64,000 nucleotides of DNA, from assembly GCA_963693285.1 (NCBI GenBank), contig OY848929.1, positions 4,094,501 through 4,158,500 of the forward strand, read 5' to 3'. Position 1 is the first letter of the stretch, and each line of letters opens with the position of its first letter. Position numbers and translations under genes: made by a program. Origin of the DNA: Xestospongia muta (Eukaryota; Porifera; Demospongiae; Haplosclerida; Petrosiidae). This document shows positions 1 to 10,117 of this stretch, piece by piece. The notes beneath the pieces were generated by a model. The model was not told where the DNA came from and made no database searches. It saw nothing but the letters and a program-made list of their open reading frames with translations.

Positions 1-470
1 GGAGTTGATTGTGGTGCTTCCAATGTAGAATGTTCATGTGGAGTTGATTGTGGTGCTTCCAATGTAGAATATTGATGTGGTATTTCTAAAGTGAAATAAT
101 GATGTACCTTTTCCAATGTAGAATATTGAGGTTGAGTGGAATGTGGTGTTTTCAATGTACCACATTGATGTGGAGTCGAGTGTGTTTCAACTGGTGTATT
201 TATTTCTTCATAACTGGCAGGCTGAGGTGATCTTTTGGGTTGAGTTAATATTGGTTCACAGTAGTTCATTGGGGAATACATAGGAGTTAAGTGTGTTTCA
301 ACTGGTGTGTTTATTTCTTCGTAACTGGCAGGCTGAGGTGATCTTTTGGGTCGAGTTAATATTGGTTCACAATAGTTCATTGGGGAATACATAGGAGTTA
401 AGTGTGTTTCTACTGGTGTATTTGTTTCTCCATAACTGGGATTTAAATTGTGTACAATTTGAGTGACAGG
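1..470 (-). repeat. In-frame tandem repeats encoding the receptor tail
   Basis: Two copies of a unit of roughly 125 bp (about 179-300 and 300-420) encode near-identical tail segments. Short degenerate repeats at 1-170 encode variants of H-Y-S-T-L-E-x-P. All stay in frame with the upstream membrane-protein exon. Confidence 0.75.
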
Positions 471-2305
471 TGACAAACATGCAGTTTCTTGTGATTGCTC
501 TATGAAATTAAGGGAAAATGATAAATGAAACCCTATCTATCAAAACAAATCATGCACCAGTTGTATCAATAACTCACTTGATTTCCTACAATACACCAGA
601 CACAATATCCCAATAAGAATTATTAGCAGAGTACATACCAAACAGGCAATAATGGACATGTATACAACATGAAGCCGATACTTTTCTGTGTTACAGTCAT
701 TAAGTTGAGTGCTGTATCTTACATAAGAAGATGAAGGAAGTCCATGTTGACTTGAAGCTAACATCTGATGACTATAGTCTGCTGTAGTTATCAGTGAAAT
801 TGCAGAGGATGGGGAAATACAATAAGTCTTGTGTACACTGTTAGTTGGTTCAGGTTTTGTCAATGACCAGGTAGCTAATAAGGTTGCTTTACTCTGTGCC
901 AATTGTCCTACTAGTTTATGATTATTGTAAATGAAAGAAGCATTTGGAAGACCAGTTATATTTCCTTGTATTCTACAATTAAGTTCCTCTGTTGTATTGC
1001 AATTAGACAATTTATATCGTCTTTGAATATCATTAGAGATATCCTATGAAAGGAAACAAATTTTTTTATAAAAGTGTGTCCTCGAATGGAGGCCTGGGCC
1101 TCTAATTATTTTCCAAGATTTGACCAGGTCTCTAAATGGGAGAGGCTTCTTAAGCAAGGGAGACCTTTATTCTAGTAACAATCATTAATCTAACAATGTT
1201 CACACTAAATCTCTCACAGCTTGGGTTCTGCTAAGATTTAGGATAGACCAATCAAAATGCTTCTATCATGTGACTGAGGATGGTCACGCCCTATTTTATT
1301 ACAAGGTGTTCAAAGTTCAAGAAGAAGACAAACCTTCACTAGTGACTTGCTAGTAACCACACAAATTCACATGTAAAACTAGAGTGCCTATAGGACATGT
1401 TCCTCACTCTGAATAGAAGAGTTATTAACAATAATAAATATTCCATCATAAAGAGAAAATTAATAGGACCAAAAAGTAACACCTGAAAACAACAGGAAAG
1501 AGAAGATTTTGGCCATATCAGACTTTAATCTAATAGTGTTTTGTTGTTTTTATAACATGTACAACTTACTAAAGATATCAAAATCATCCTTTTTTAAATG
1601 GATTCAATACATTTTGCTGACAAATGGACAAAGCCAATTACTTAACACTTGGATTTAGTAAAAGCAAAATTAATTTAAATGTCAATCAATGACAATAATA
1701 AATGTAGTCATTGACATCTTCCTATAACCATGCACACTAATCACAAAACCAGAAGCCACCCAATACACTCTCAAAAATTAATTTGTGACAAAGCATTGTC
1801 TTTTGCATGTGGGAGGGGGATGGTCAATAGGCCTCAATTTAAGACTGGAGCTCTATTTAGAAGAGGCCTCTATTCAAGGAAATACAGTACTTTAATTTCA
1901 GCACTTAAAATAAAATATTTATTCTATATACTCACTTTGAAACAACTATCAGCTGCTGTTGACGTTTCACACACCCAAGGATCATCACAGCTATTTGTGA
2001 ATGCAATTCTCCATTCAGTCATATATTCCAGCTGATATATCAACTTGCAACTTTGGCTGCCTGTGGTCATGAACCACCCTACAGAAGGTTATATATAGTG
2101 CACAATTATTAAAGGGATATTACAATATAGACTGGTTTATCAATTTACTCAAATCTGCACTGCATTAATGAAGAAATGCCACAGTTGTCTTTACAAACGT
2201 AATAGTCTACATATACATCTACCTGGCTCTAAATTTACTATATATACTAGTCGTACATGATTTAAACAACTTACCTGATAACAACAAAATAAGCAAAGAA
2301 ATCAT
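1..2305 (-). CDS. Single-pass membrane protein with repetitive cytoplasmic tail (3' end outside window)
   Basis: I do not recognise the family. Four exons join in frame: 2305-2275 (start, hydrophobic MISLLILLLS), 2078-1936, 1043-578, and 499 leftwards past the window edge. The N-terminus reads as a signal peptide. The ectodomain has several Cys and N-glycosylation sequons (NTT, NIT, NAS). One strong transmembrane helix (IIACLVCTLLIILIGILCLVY) is followed by the basic stop-transfer CRKSK. The tail carries two near-identical repeats of about 40 residues, containing PASYEEINTP and YSPMNYCEP, and then shorter repeats with YSTLEAPQST. YEEI resembles the Src-family SH2 ligand and YSTL resembles a YxxPhi sorting motif, so a tyrosine-based signalling or endocytic receptor is inferred, not shown. 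A truncated copy of exon 3 lies at 8225-8610. Confidence 0.6.
1044..1935. other. Intron of the membrane-protein gene
   Basis: AT-rich sequence of about 0.9 kb between exons 2 and 3, bounded by GTGAGT and a TCATAG acceptor in minus-strand sense. The plus-strand open frame at 1730-2035 runs antisense through exon 2 and shows no protein-like features. Nothing else was recognised. Confidence 0.55.
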
Positions 2306-2523
2306 TACTTTTTCCAAACAATAAAACAAGCAATCTTTATTCTCACTCAAAATTCACGACAAACAACTGTATACTTAGCCACTTTCTTTGTTATAGTTTC
2401 AACTAACAGCTTTTCCAATACAGTCGTGATTAATATAACATGTACAGTCCCATGTTAACATCAAAATGTAAACTGTATATAATTAACTATAATACATAGC
2501 TAAATGAAATACACTAAAGTGCT

Positions 2524-2844
2524 TAACCTCGCTGTGGTGGGCAGTGTAGATTTATACTGCAGAGTGCAGAGTGCATGTACATTTAACATTCCACAAACTT
2601 AAAGGTATAGTAAATTATTAATAGCTCAGCTTTACTCTAACAATAAGTCAACTTACTGGCCAATTTGCAAACTAATTGACCATAAGGCACTACCAAGCAA
2701 ATTTATTTATACTTTTTACCTTCTCAAGTGATGTATACCAGACAAGAGATATCTCGAAGAAGTTCAAAGCCATTTACCCGGGTGACACACACACACTAAC
2801 AGACTACAGTACTCTCACTATGCACCCACACACAGCGAGGTTAT
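2524..2844. mobile_element. Candidate MITE with 11-13 bp terminal inverted repeats
   Basis: TAACCTCGCTGTG near 2524 is matched by its reverse complement CACAGCGAGGTTA near 2831-2843. The repeats are flanked by TA on each side, as in a Tc1/mariner-type TA target duplication. The interior is non-coding. The second tandem unit keeps only the right end (about 8800-8812). The family assignment is a guess from the TA. Confidence 0.35.
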
Positions 2845-2879
2845 AATAAATAACACAACAGTTATATAAAACATAGATA

Positions 2880-3735
2880 GTATCTACAATAGTGTAATTA
2901 TAAAAATTATGCTAAGATTATTTGATCGTATTGCTGATGTTGTTTAGCATAATTTATATCAAGTGGACCAGCATTGAAAGGATTAGAACAATTGAAGCTA
3001 GAAATGTATATAAAATACACATAATGTATTAGTACCACTCAGTATACCATTTCCACTATATTGTTCTACATCTTTTAACATTTGAAGTTGTAGTCCAAAT
3101 AGATTGATATCAGCTTTATCATGTCTTTCACTTTTAAGATGCTTGCCAAGGGATTTAATATGAGATAAGAAAAGTATGATAACAAAGATCACTTACTAAG
3201 TCTACCTGTAGCAATTACAATATACAAAATTTTTCAAAATCTGGACTAAATTTACTGGATAGTAACAAAGATACAATTGATTTTTTTTTAAAAATGTATT
3301 AGAGTAGGCCTATAAGGACCTATTACCTATATAATACAATGTAAGTATTATATCATTGATGTAATGTACTTATACAGGTCTTGTCCACTTGACGTAGAAG
3401 TAGTCCTTTAGTCCTAATCTGTCCAAATCTATCAATAGCTGGAGCTGGACCTGTAAATACAATATAATACGAGTATTGTGAGCATTATGAATCTGTTACA
3501 TACCATTATAGTCAGCTCCTCCATGAGCCATTTGTTGAACTAGTTCATCTAATGTAAGACGTCCAACCAAGTCCTGTATAATAACTGATAATTCTTATAA
3601 AATTAAAGTATTGATATACCTCCACTCTCTCCTCAAATGATAGAGACACATTTCTAAAATGGAAGTCTACAGCATCATATGCATTTGAAGGTATCAGGAA
3701 CAATATAAAGCAGAAAATGTTTGTGTTCCATTTTA
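2880..3735 (-). pseudogene. Internally deleted GH3 pseudogene (copy P1)
   Basis: This is a relic of the GH3 gene next door. It keeps a first exon (about 3735-3620) whose initiating ATG is out of frame with the rest, and a second exon around 3575-3515 containing [16 protein letters not shown]. An exon 3 start ([12 protein letters not shown]) is fused directly to the later KGLxLxQVDK segment, so the catalytic domain between is deleted. A decayed exon follows near 3060-3190 (ADINLFGLQLQML), then one near 2930-2995. Deletion, frameshift and loss of the catalytic region rule out a working enzyme. P2 at 8870-9715 has the same fusion, so the deletion predates the segmental duplication. Confidence 0.8.
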
Positions 3736-3874
3736 AAGGAGTGGCTTGTTGACAAACAATTACGATTTTTTTGAGTAAATTTGTTTATTCAGTGTATCAC
3801 AACGGATTATTAACACTATGATCTGTAATTGTAGGTTAGATAGAGATTGTATTTACATAATTCCTCCTTCAAGC

Positions 3875-3942
3875 AAGCTGTAGTAGCTCAATTGATAGAG
3901 TGTCTTAACTAATTCAAAGGTGATTGGTTCAAATCCATGAAC
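3875..3942 (+). pseudogene. tRNA-derived relic (first copy)
   Basis: An A-box-like TAGCTCAATTGATAGAG and a B-box-like GGTTCAAATCC lie at tRNA-like spacing. The anticodon arm is shortened and the acceptor ends do not pair, so this is a tRNA pseudogene or the head of a tRNA-derived SINE. The duplicated unit has the same sequence at 9853-9921. Confidence 0.5.
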
Positions 3943-4138
3943 AAACTTTAATTATGAAATGGCATGATTCCTGACTATGAAAAAACCTAATAATATTGTA
4001 AAAAGAAAACACTAAAATAAAGGAGTAAGTTATGGCAATACGTTAATGTATAACTGGAGAGGAAATCATCCAGCAAAATTAATGAAACAACAGCAGCAGC
4101 TGTTTAAAACAGCATGTACATGTAATAGTGTTGTATTG

Positions 4139-6383
4139 TCATCCAGTGATGGTGTAAAAACCATTTAGGATGTTAGAAGGAACAGTAGTGACTTGATTAG
4201 GTTGTTGTCCTCCAACATATACATCATAAACACCCTCAGGTATAACCCAATCTGATATCCAGATCTGCATCTGTTCACCAGTTATTATAAATGTTAGCTA
4301 TAAAGTGGAAGAGAGAGAGTATACATAAACCTAGATTAATATTAACTATATAAACCTCTGTTGTGTCTCCTTTAATAATAAAGTTCCTACTAACACCCAC
4401 TAACTGTCTAATAGGGGCTGGTACATCAACGTTCTTCCATTGGATATAAACTTGAGTCACCTGATCATAACTCTATTATTCAACTCTACTTGTGTTTCAT
4501 TGTCTTACCTCATCTCCATCAATCTTTCCAGTATTGGTTACAGAGACAGTGACAGTGATATTATCTCCTGGTTTAGCAGTAGTTGGAGTAATAGATAAGT
4601 CAGAATATTTGAAGGTAGTATATGATCTGTAAAATCATATCATATTAGAGCTACATGACACGTTCTACTTACAGTCCATATCCAAATGGATAGAGAGGTT
4701 CTCCCTCAAAATATCGGTAGGTTCTGTTGACCATAGTGTAGTCAACTATGGGAGGGATTTGGTCTAAACTCATAGGCCAAGTGTTAGGTAGTCTACCAGC
4801 TGGGTTATATTTCCCAGTAAGTACATTGGCTATAGCTACACCAGCAGTCTGTTTATATAAAATACAATACTACATTATTCTGGACTGTTATACCTGAGCT
4901 GGATAAAAAGTTTCTAAAATAGCCACATATCGAGAATTTTGTTTAGCATAACTTATATCAAGTGGACCAGCATTAAAAAGGATTAGAACAATTGGAGCTA
5001 GAAATGTAAGAAAAATACAATATTATGTCATTATTATAACTATGTACCTTCTCCACTAGCACCTTCTGCATCTATTAACATTTGAAGTTGCAGTCCAGGT
5101 AGATTGATATCAGCTCTATCATTTCCTTCACTTTCAAGATTTTTGCCTAGAGAGTGTGTTTTATTGGATAATATTGGAGACCTGTCACAGTGTCACTTAC
5201 TAAGTCCAGCTGTAGCAATTACAATATCTACTCCATTGCAGGCTTCTTTTATGTCTGTAGTCTTATATGTACTGTAAAAAGAACATTATGAAACAGTTCA
5301 TAGATTGTAAATCTTACTTGCAAGCAGGACCATCTTCACATACTACTGCACTATTTAGGGTAGTTGAACCAATTCTAGTGAATTTTTGAATACCCACCAG
5401 TGGAGTAGTAACATAATTTGTCTGTAGAGAAAACAAAATACACAAACTATAAGAGACTAGTAGTACCATTAAAGTAGGAGAGTAGTCACCAAATAGAACA
5501 CTTGGATCATCAATAAAAGGACCTATTACCTATATAATACAATGTAAGTATTATATCATTGATGTAATGTACTTACACAAGCCTTGTCCACTTGACCTAG
5601 AGGTAGTCCTTTAGTTTCATCATTTTTTAAAAGTACAATAGTTTCCATAGCTGCTTGTAGAGAGATCTCAATATGAGCAGGACTTTGAATGATAGACAAA
5701 TCCAATCTAAAGAGAAGTCACGATTATAGAATGAGTTTTATAAACACATACTCACTTAGTGTATGGATTCATTTCAGGTGGATCAAATTCTCCAAGTTTC
5801 ATACGAACCATAAACAATCTACTTACAGCATCTCTAAGAGTATCAATATTGACAAGTCCCTGAGTGAAGGAAATAAACATATAAATGTGGTTTACTAACA
5901 AATCATACCTCACTGACTGCATCAACCAAGTTAGCAAAGACATTATAAATTTTTTCTTCAGCGTCACCATCTTCTAAACAAGTACCAGCATTAGCAGCAG
6001 CTGCTGCAGCACTGACATAGTTCGGTGAATACTTATGTTCTGTAACTATATTCTCTAAAGAAAGAGATTTAATTTTTAACTATTGTTTACCTACCAAGAG
6101 CTCCCTGGTCACTGACTACATATCCTTTAAATCCCCACTCATTTCTTGTAATATCAGTAAGTAATTCTTTATTAGCACATGCTGGAACACCATTAATACT
6201 ATATATATGAGATACAACATAATATATAGAACATTATACACTAGTATATAGTACCTATTATAACTACACATAAGACTCCATGATCCAGCATCAACACAGG
6301 CTTTGAATTGAGGAAGAAATGTCATACGCCAATCTCTCATGCTAACCTAGAGAGATAGAGGAGTGTATATATATATAAATTAT

Positions 6384-6437
<54 letters not shown>

Positions 6438-7618
6438 CACTTTTGCATTAAATGAAGATCTTGACACAGGTATATTCTCAGGACCTCCATGAGCATCAAA
6501 ATGTTTACAACCAGCATTAGCTTCAATATATCTTTCATTATCTAAAATGAAATAAGAGTAATAGAGTTATAAATGTATTAAGTTCATACCTCCCTGTAGT
6601 CCAGTGACAAAGGCGTGTGCTAAATAACCAGATAACCAAGGGTCTTCCCCATATGTCTCCTAAGATATACATTATAAAATGTAATATTTTATGTGATAAT
6701 GTACTTGATTTCTACCCCAACGAGGATCTCTCATAATATTTAAAACAGGACTCCTATACATCAGTGAGATAGTTAATTATATTGTCTATAAGATGTGGTC
6801 ATACCAACAACTAAGCCCAGTGTGAAAGGCATATGACTGGTGAGCTGTGGCGTTATTGTTTTTAGCTCTGACCTCATCACTGGTTGCTTTTACAACTTTG
6901 TAGACCATATCATAATGAAAAGTAGCAGCCTGTAATGATATATTTGTAGACTATAATATGTTATACAGTTGATTAGGAGTATTCACAAAAAGAAAACAAT
7001 ATCAAAAACACAAAATGATTTTTGTCAAGCATATAGGTAAGTCTATTTTCGCTAAAACAAACTGTGGAATCACATGTTATTCACATGAACAAACATAATA
7101 CTTCTAATTATTCTAGTAATTTTCAGTACTCCTCAGTATATTCTTCTAGCTATATTTTGGTCATGTATATATAATATAAACATACTTTAAAATGGATATC
7201 ATGTATGTAAATGATATTTACCATTCCTAAGGCCATTGGAAAAGAAGTAGCATCTCCAGCTTTTACATCTCCACTCAAACACTCTGTTCCCCATTGATAA
7301 GGATTAATACCTAATCTATCAATAGCTGGAGCTGGACCTGTAAATACGCCAAGGTAATATACTGACATAAACATATCACACATACCATTACTATCAGCTC
7401 CTCCATGAGCCATTTGTTGAACTAGTTCATCTAATGTAAGACGTCCAACCAAGTCCTGTATAATAACTGATAATTCTTATAAAATTAAAGTATTGATATA
7501 CCTCCACTCTCTCCTCAAATGATAGAGATACATTTCTAAAAGGAAAGTCTGCAGTATTATATGCATTTGAAGGTATCAGGAACAAATACAGAGATAGGAA
7601 AAGCACGTAGGAATCCAT
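4139..7618 (-). CDS. Glycoside hydrolase family 3, beta-xylosidase/beta-glucosidase-like (copy A)
   Basis: About a dozen exons give a secreted enzyme of roughly 740 residues. It starts with a signal peptide ([19 protein letters not shown]) and follows the plant-type beta-xylosidase layout. The N-terminal barrel has [32 protein letters not shown] and [11 protein letters not shown]. The nucleophile segment [10 protein letters not shown] carries the catalytic Asp. The second domain contains ETIVLLKND and GLPLG. The fibronectin-like C-terminus has YPFGYGLSYTTF and [17 protein letters not shown]. By family knowledge it releases xylose or glucose from the non-reducing end of beta-linked oligosaccharides; the true substrate is not readable here. 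Motifs are intact, so I call it functional. Copy B (10118-13468) is its close paralog; near the nucleophile A has DQGAL and B has DQEAL. Confidence 0.9.
6385..6435. repeat. (AG)n microsatellite in GH3 copy A intron
   Basis: About 50 bp of pure AG lie in an intron just downstream of the donor GTGATT of the KHFDAHGG exon. The equivalent site in copy B (12360-12416) has a similar tract. Confidence 0.95.
6960..7225 (-). other. GH3 copy A intron unlike its counterpart in copy B
   Basis: The intron after the exon ending FPMALGM is about 300 bp here and about 155 bp in copy B (around 12915-13070). The two sequences do not align by eye although flanking exons are nearly identical. No coding content was recognised. 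Confidence 0.55.
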
Positions 7619-7762
7619 TCTTCCTTGGTATGCTATGCCAACATTGGTCAAGTCACGAGCGAGGGAGTGGCGGAGGAGTGACTTTGTCTGAATGGTCAAA
7701 TTTTTGAGCGAATAATAATAATTAAATAAAAAGTGAAGTTATAAATAAAATAATACAGCTGG

Positions 7763-8156
7763 CTACCATTTAATAGCCAAAACACTAACAAATTTTTCTA
7801 CAGCATGATAACGAGTGTGTAGTAGTTTTAGAGCCTGTGATGATAAGAGAGACTATACTAACAGTTAATATAGTAAATAATTTACTTTGTCAGTTCCCAT
7901 TCTTTTTAATCATTCCCTATAAAATATAAGATGTTATAATAAATTAACACATTTGCTATAAAGGTTACAAGTCATACAACCTCCTGTTAGTGCATGTACT
8001 ATCATGTATAGACTATCATATTAGGATCATAATAGAATGAATGTACATACATGTATAGTGTATCTATGTACGGATTATCTTCTGGTCTTCGTGATCTAGA
8101 AATAAACAATTATAATAGTGGGTGTGACAAACAAGGAACAGACTAACTTGACTGAA
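7763..8156 (-). pseudogene. Duplicated 3' fragment of CIAO3
   Basis: This matches the last exons of the real gene (13584-13978) almost base for base, including the terminal LAIKW-stop exon at 7763. It ends abruptly at the sequence gactgaa, where the real gene continues. The exon coding EWLGGMET is altered here. No upstream CIAO3 exons are present, so it cannot make the protein. It lies just upstream of GH3 copy A, as the real gene's tail does for copy B. Confidence 0.85.
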
Positions 8157-8224
8157 ATACAATATAATACAAGTATTGTGAGCATAACGAATCTGTTACA
8201 TACCATTATAGTCAGCTCCTCCAT
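8156..8224 (-). other. Filler at duplication junction copied from GH3 pseudogene P1
   Basis: About 70 bp between the CIAO3 fragment and the receptor exon fragment match 3459-3526. That source is the end of a P1 intron plus the start of its second exon, including ccattatagtcagctcctccatg. The variant tatagtcagc matches P1 and not P2 (tattatcagc). Confidence 0.75.
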
Positions 8225-8640
8225 GGCAACAATGGACATGTATATAATATGAAGCTGATACTTTTCTGTGTTACAGTCATTAAGTTGAGTGCTGTATCTT
8301 ACATAAGAAGATGAAGGAAGTCCATGTTGACTTGAAGCTAACATCTGATGACTATAGTCTGCTGTAGTTATCAGTGAAATTGCAGAGGATGGGGAAATAC
8401 AATAAGTCTTATGTACACTGTTAGTTGGTTCAGGTTTTGTCAATGACCAGGTAGCTAATAAGGTTGCTTTACTCTGTGCCAATTGTCCTACTAGTTTATG
8501 ATTATTGTAAATGAAAGAAGCATTTGGAAGACCAGTTATATTTCCTTGTATTCTACAATTAAGTTCCTCTGTTGTATTGCAATTAGACAATTTATATTGT
8601 CTTTGGTTATCATGATGAGAAATATTCTATGAAAGGAAAC
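8225..8640 (-). pseudogene. Truncated copy of membrane-protein exon 3
   Basis: This is a near-identical copy of 645-1060, the ectodomain exon of the gene at 1-2305. It breaks just before the transmembrane helix: the frame reads MSIVA and then runs into filler and CIAO3 sequence. Signal peptide, membrane and tail exons are absent. The apparent 164-residue open frame at 8096-8590 is this chimera. Confidence 0.85.
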
Positions 8641-8869
8641 AATTTTTTTATAAAAGTATGTTCTCAAATAGAGAACATACTTTTATAGAACATACGTATA
8701 CCAGACAAGAGATATCTCCAAGAAGTTCAAAGCCATTTACCCGGGTGACACACACACACTAACAGACTACAGTACCCTCACTATGCGCCCACACACAGCG
8801 AGGTTATAATAAATAACACAACAGTTATATAAAACATAGATAGTATCTACAATAGTGTAATTATAAAAA

Positions 8870-9715
8870 ATATGCTAAGATTATTTGATCGTACTGCTGA
8901 TGTTGTTTAGCATAATTTATATCAAGTGGACCAGCATTGAAAGGATTACAACAATTGGAGCTAGAAATGTATATAAAATACGATAATGTTAGTACCACTC
9001 AGTATACCATTTCTACTATATTGTTCTGTATTTTAACATTTGAAGTTGTAGTCCAAATAGATTGATATCAGCTCTATCATATCTTTCACTTTTAAGATGC
9101 TTGCTAAGGGATTTAATATGAGATAAGAAAAGTATGATAACAAAGATCACTTACTAAGTCTACCTGTAGCAATTACAATATACAAACTTTTTCAAAATCT
9201 GGACTAAATTTACTAGATAGTAACAAAGATACAATTGATTTTTTTAAATGTATTAAAGCAGGAGAGTAGTCACCAAATAGAACACTTGGATCATCAATAA
9301 AAGGACCTATTACCTATATAATACAATGTGAGTATTATATCATTGATGTAATGTACTTACACAGGTCTTGTCCACTTGATGTAGAGGTAGTCCTTTAGTC
9401 CTAATCTGTCCAAATCTATCAATAGCTGGAGCTGGACCTGTAAATACAATATAATACAAGTATTGTGAGCATTATGAAACTGTTACATACCATTATTATC
9501 AGCTCCTCCATGAGCCATTTGTTGAACTAGTTCATCTAATGTAAGACGTCCAACCAAGTCCTGTATAATAACTGATAATTCTTATAAAATTAAAGTATTG
9601 ATATACTCTCCTCAAATGATAGAGATATATTTCTAAAAGGGAAGTCTACAGCATCATATGCATTTGAAGGTATCAGGAACAATATAAAGCAACAAATGTT
9701 TGTGTTCCATTTTAA
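8870..9715 (-). pseudogene. Internally deleted GH3 pseudogene (copy P2)
   Basis: This is the tandem-duplicate partner of P1, with the same fusion of exon 3 (GPAPAIDRF) to the distant KGLxLxQVDK exon and the same decayed downstream exons. It has extra small deletions, for example loss of bases next to the first-exon donor near 9605. It is not expected to be functional. Confidence 0.8.
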
Positions 9716-9852
9716 GGGAGTGGCTTGTTGACAAACAATTACGATTTTTTCGAGTAAATTTGTTTATTCAGTGTATCGTGACTGATTATTAACACAATGA
9801 TCTGTAATTGTAGGTTAGACAGAGATTGCATTTACATAATTCCTCCCTCAAG

Positions 9853-9921
9853 CAAGCCGAAGTAGCTCAATTGATAGAATGTCTTAACTAATTCAAAGGT
9901 CATTGGTTCAAATCCATGAAC
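9853..9921 (+). pseudogene. tRNA-derived relic (second copy)
   Basis: Duplicate of the element at 3875-3942, with the same A- and B-box-like segments (AGTAGCTCAATTGATAGAAT, GGTTCAAATCC) and the same collapsed anticodon arm. It was carried along by the segmental duplication. Confidence 0.5.
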
Positions 9922-10117
9922 AAACTTTAATTATGAAATGGCATGATTCTTGACTATGAAAAAAACTATTGATATTGCAAAAAGAAAACACTAAAATAAA
10001 GGAGTAAGTTATGGCAATACGTTAATGTATAACTGGAGAGGAAATCATCCAACAAAATTAATGTAACAACAGCAGCAGCTGTTTAAAACAGCATGTACAT
10101 GTAATAGTGTTGTATTG

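Noticed and set aside
1..470. CRISPR-like regular repeats
   Set aside because: The repeats are translated in frame as a protein tail, have no unique spacers, and the genome is eukaryotic.
1730..2035. Plus-strand 101-residue open frame
   Set aside because: Antisense to an exon of the membrane protein and without signal, domain or codon pattern.
8096..8590. 164-residue open frame looking like a second membrane protein
   Set aside because: It is a chimera of a truncated receptor exon, GH3 pseudogene filler and CIAO3 fragment, lacking signal peptide and transmembrane exons.
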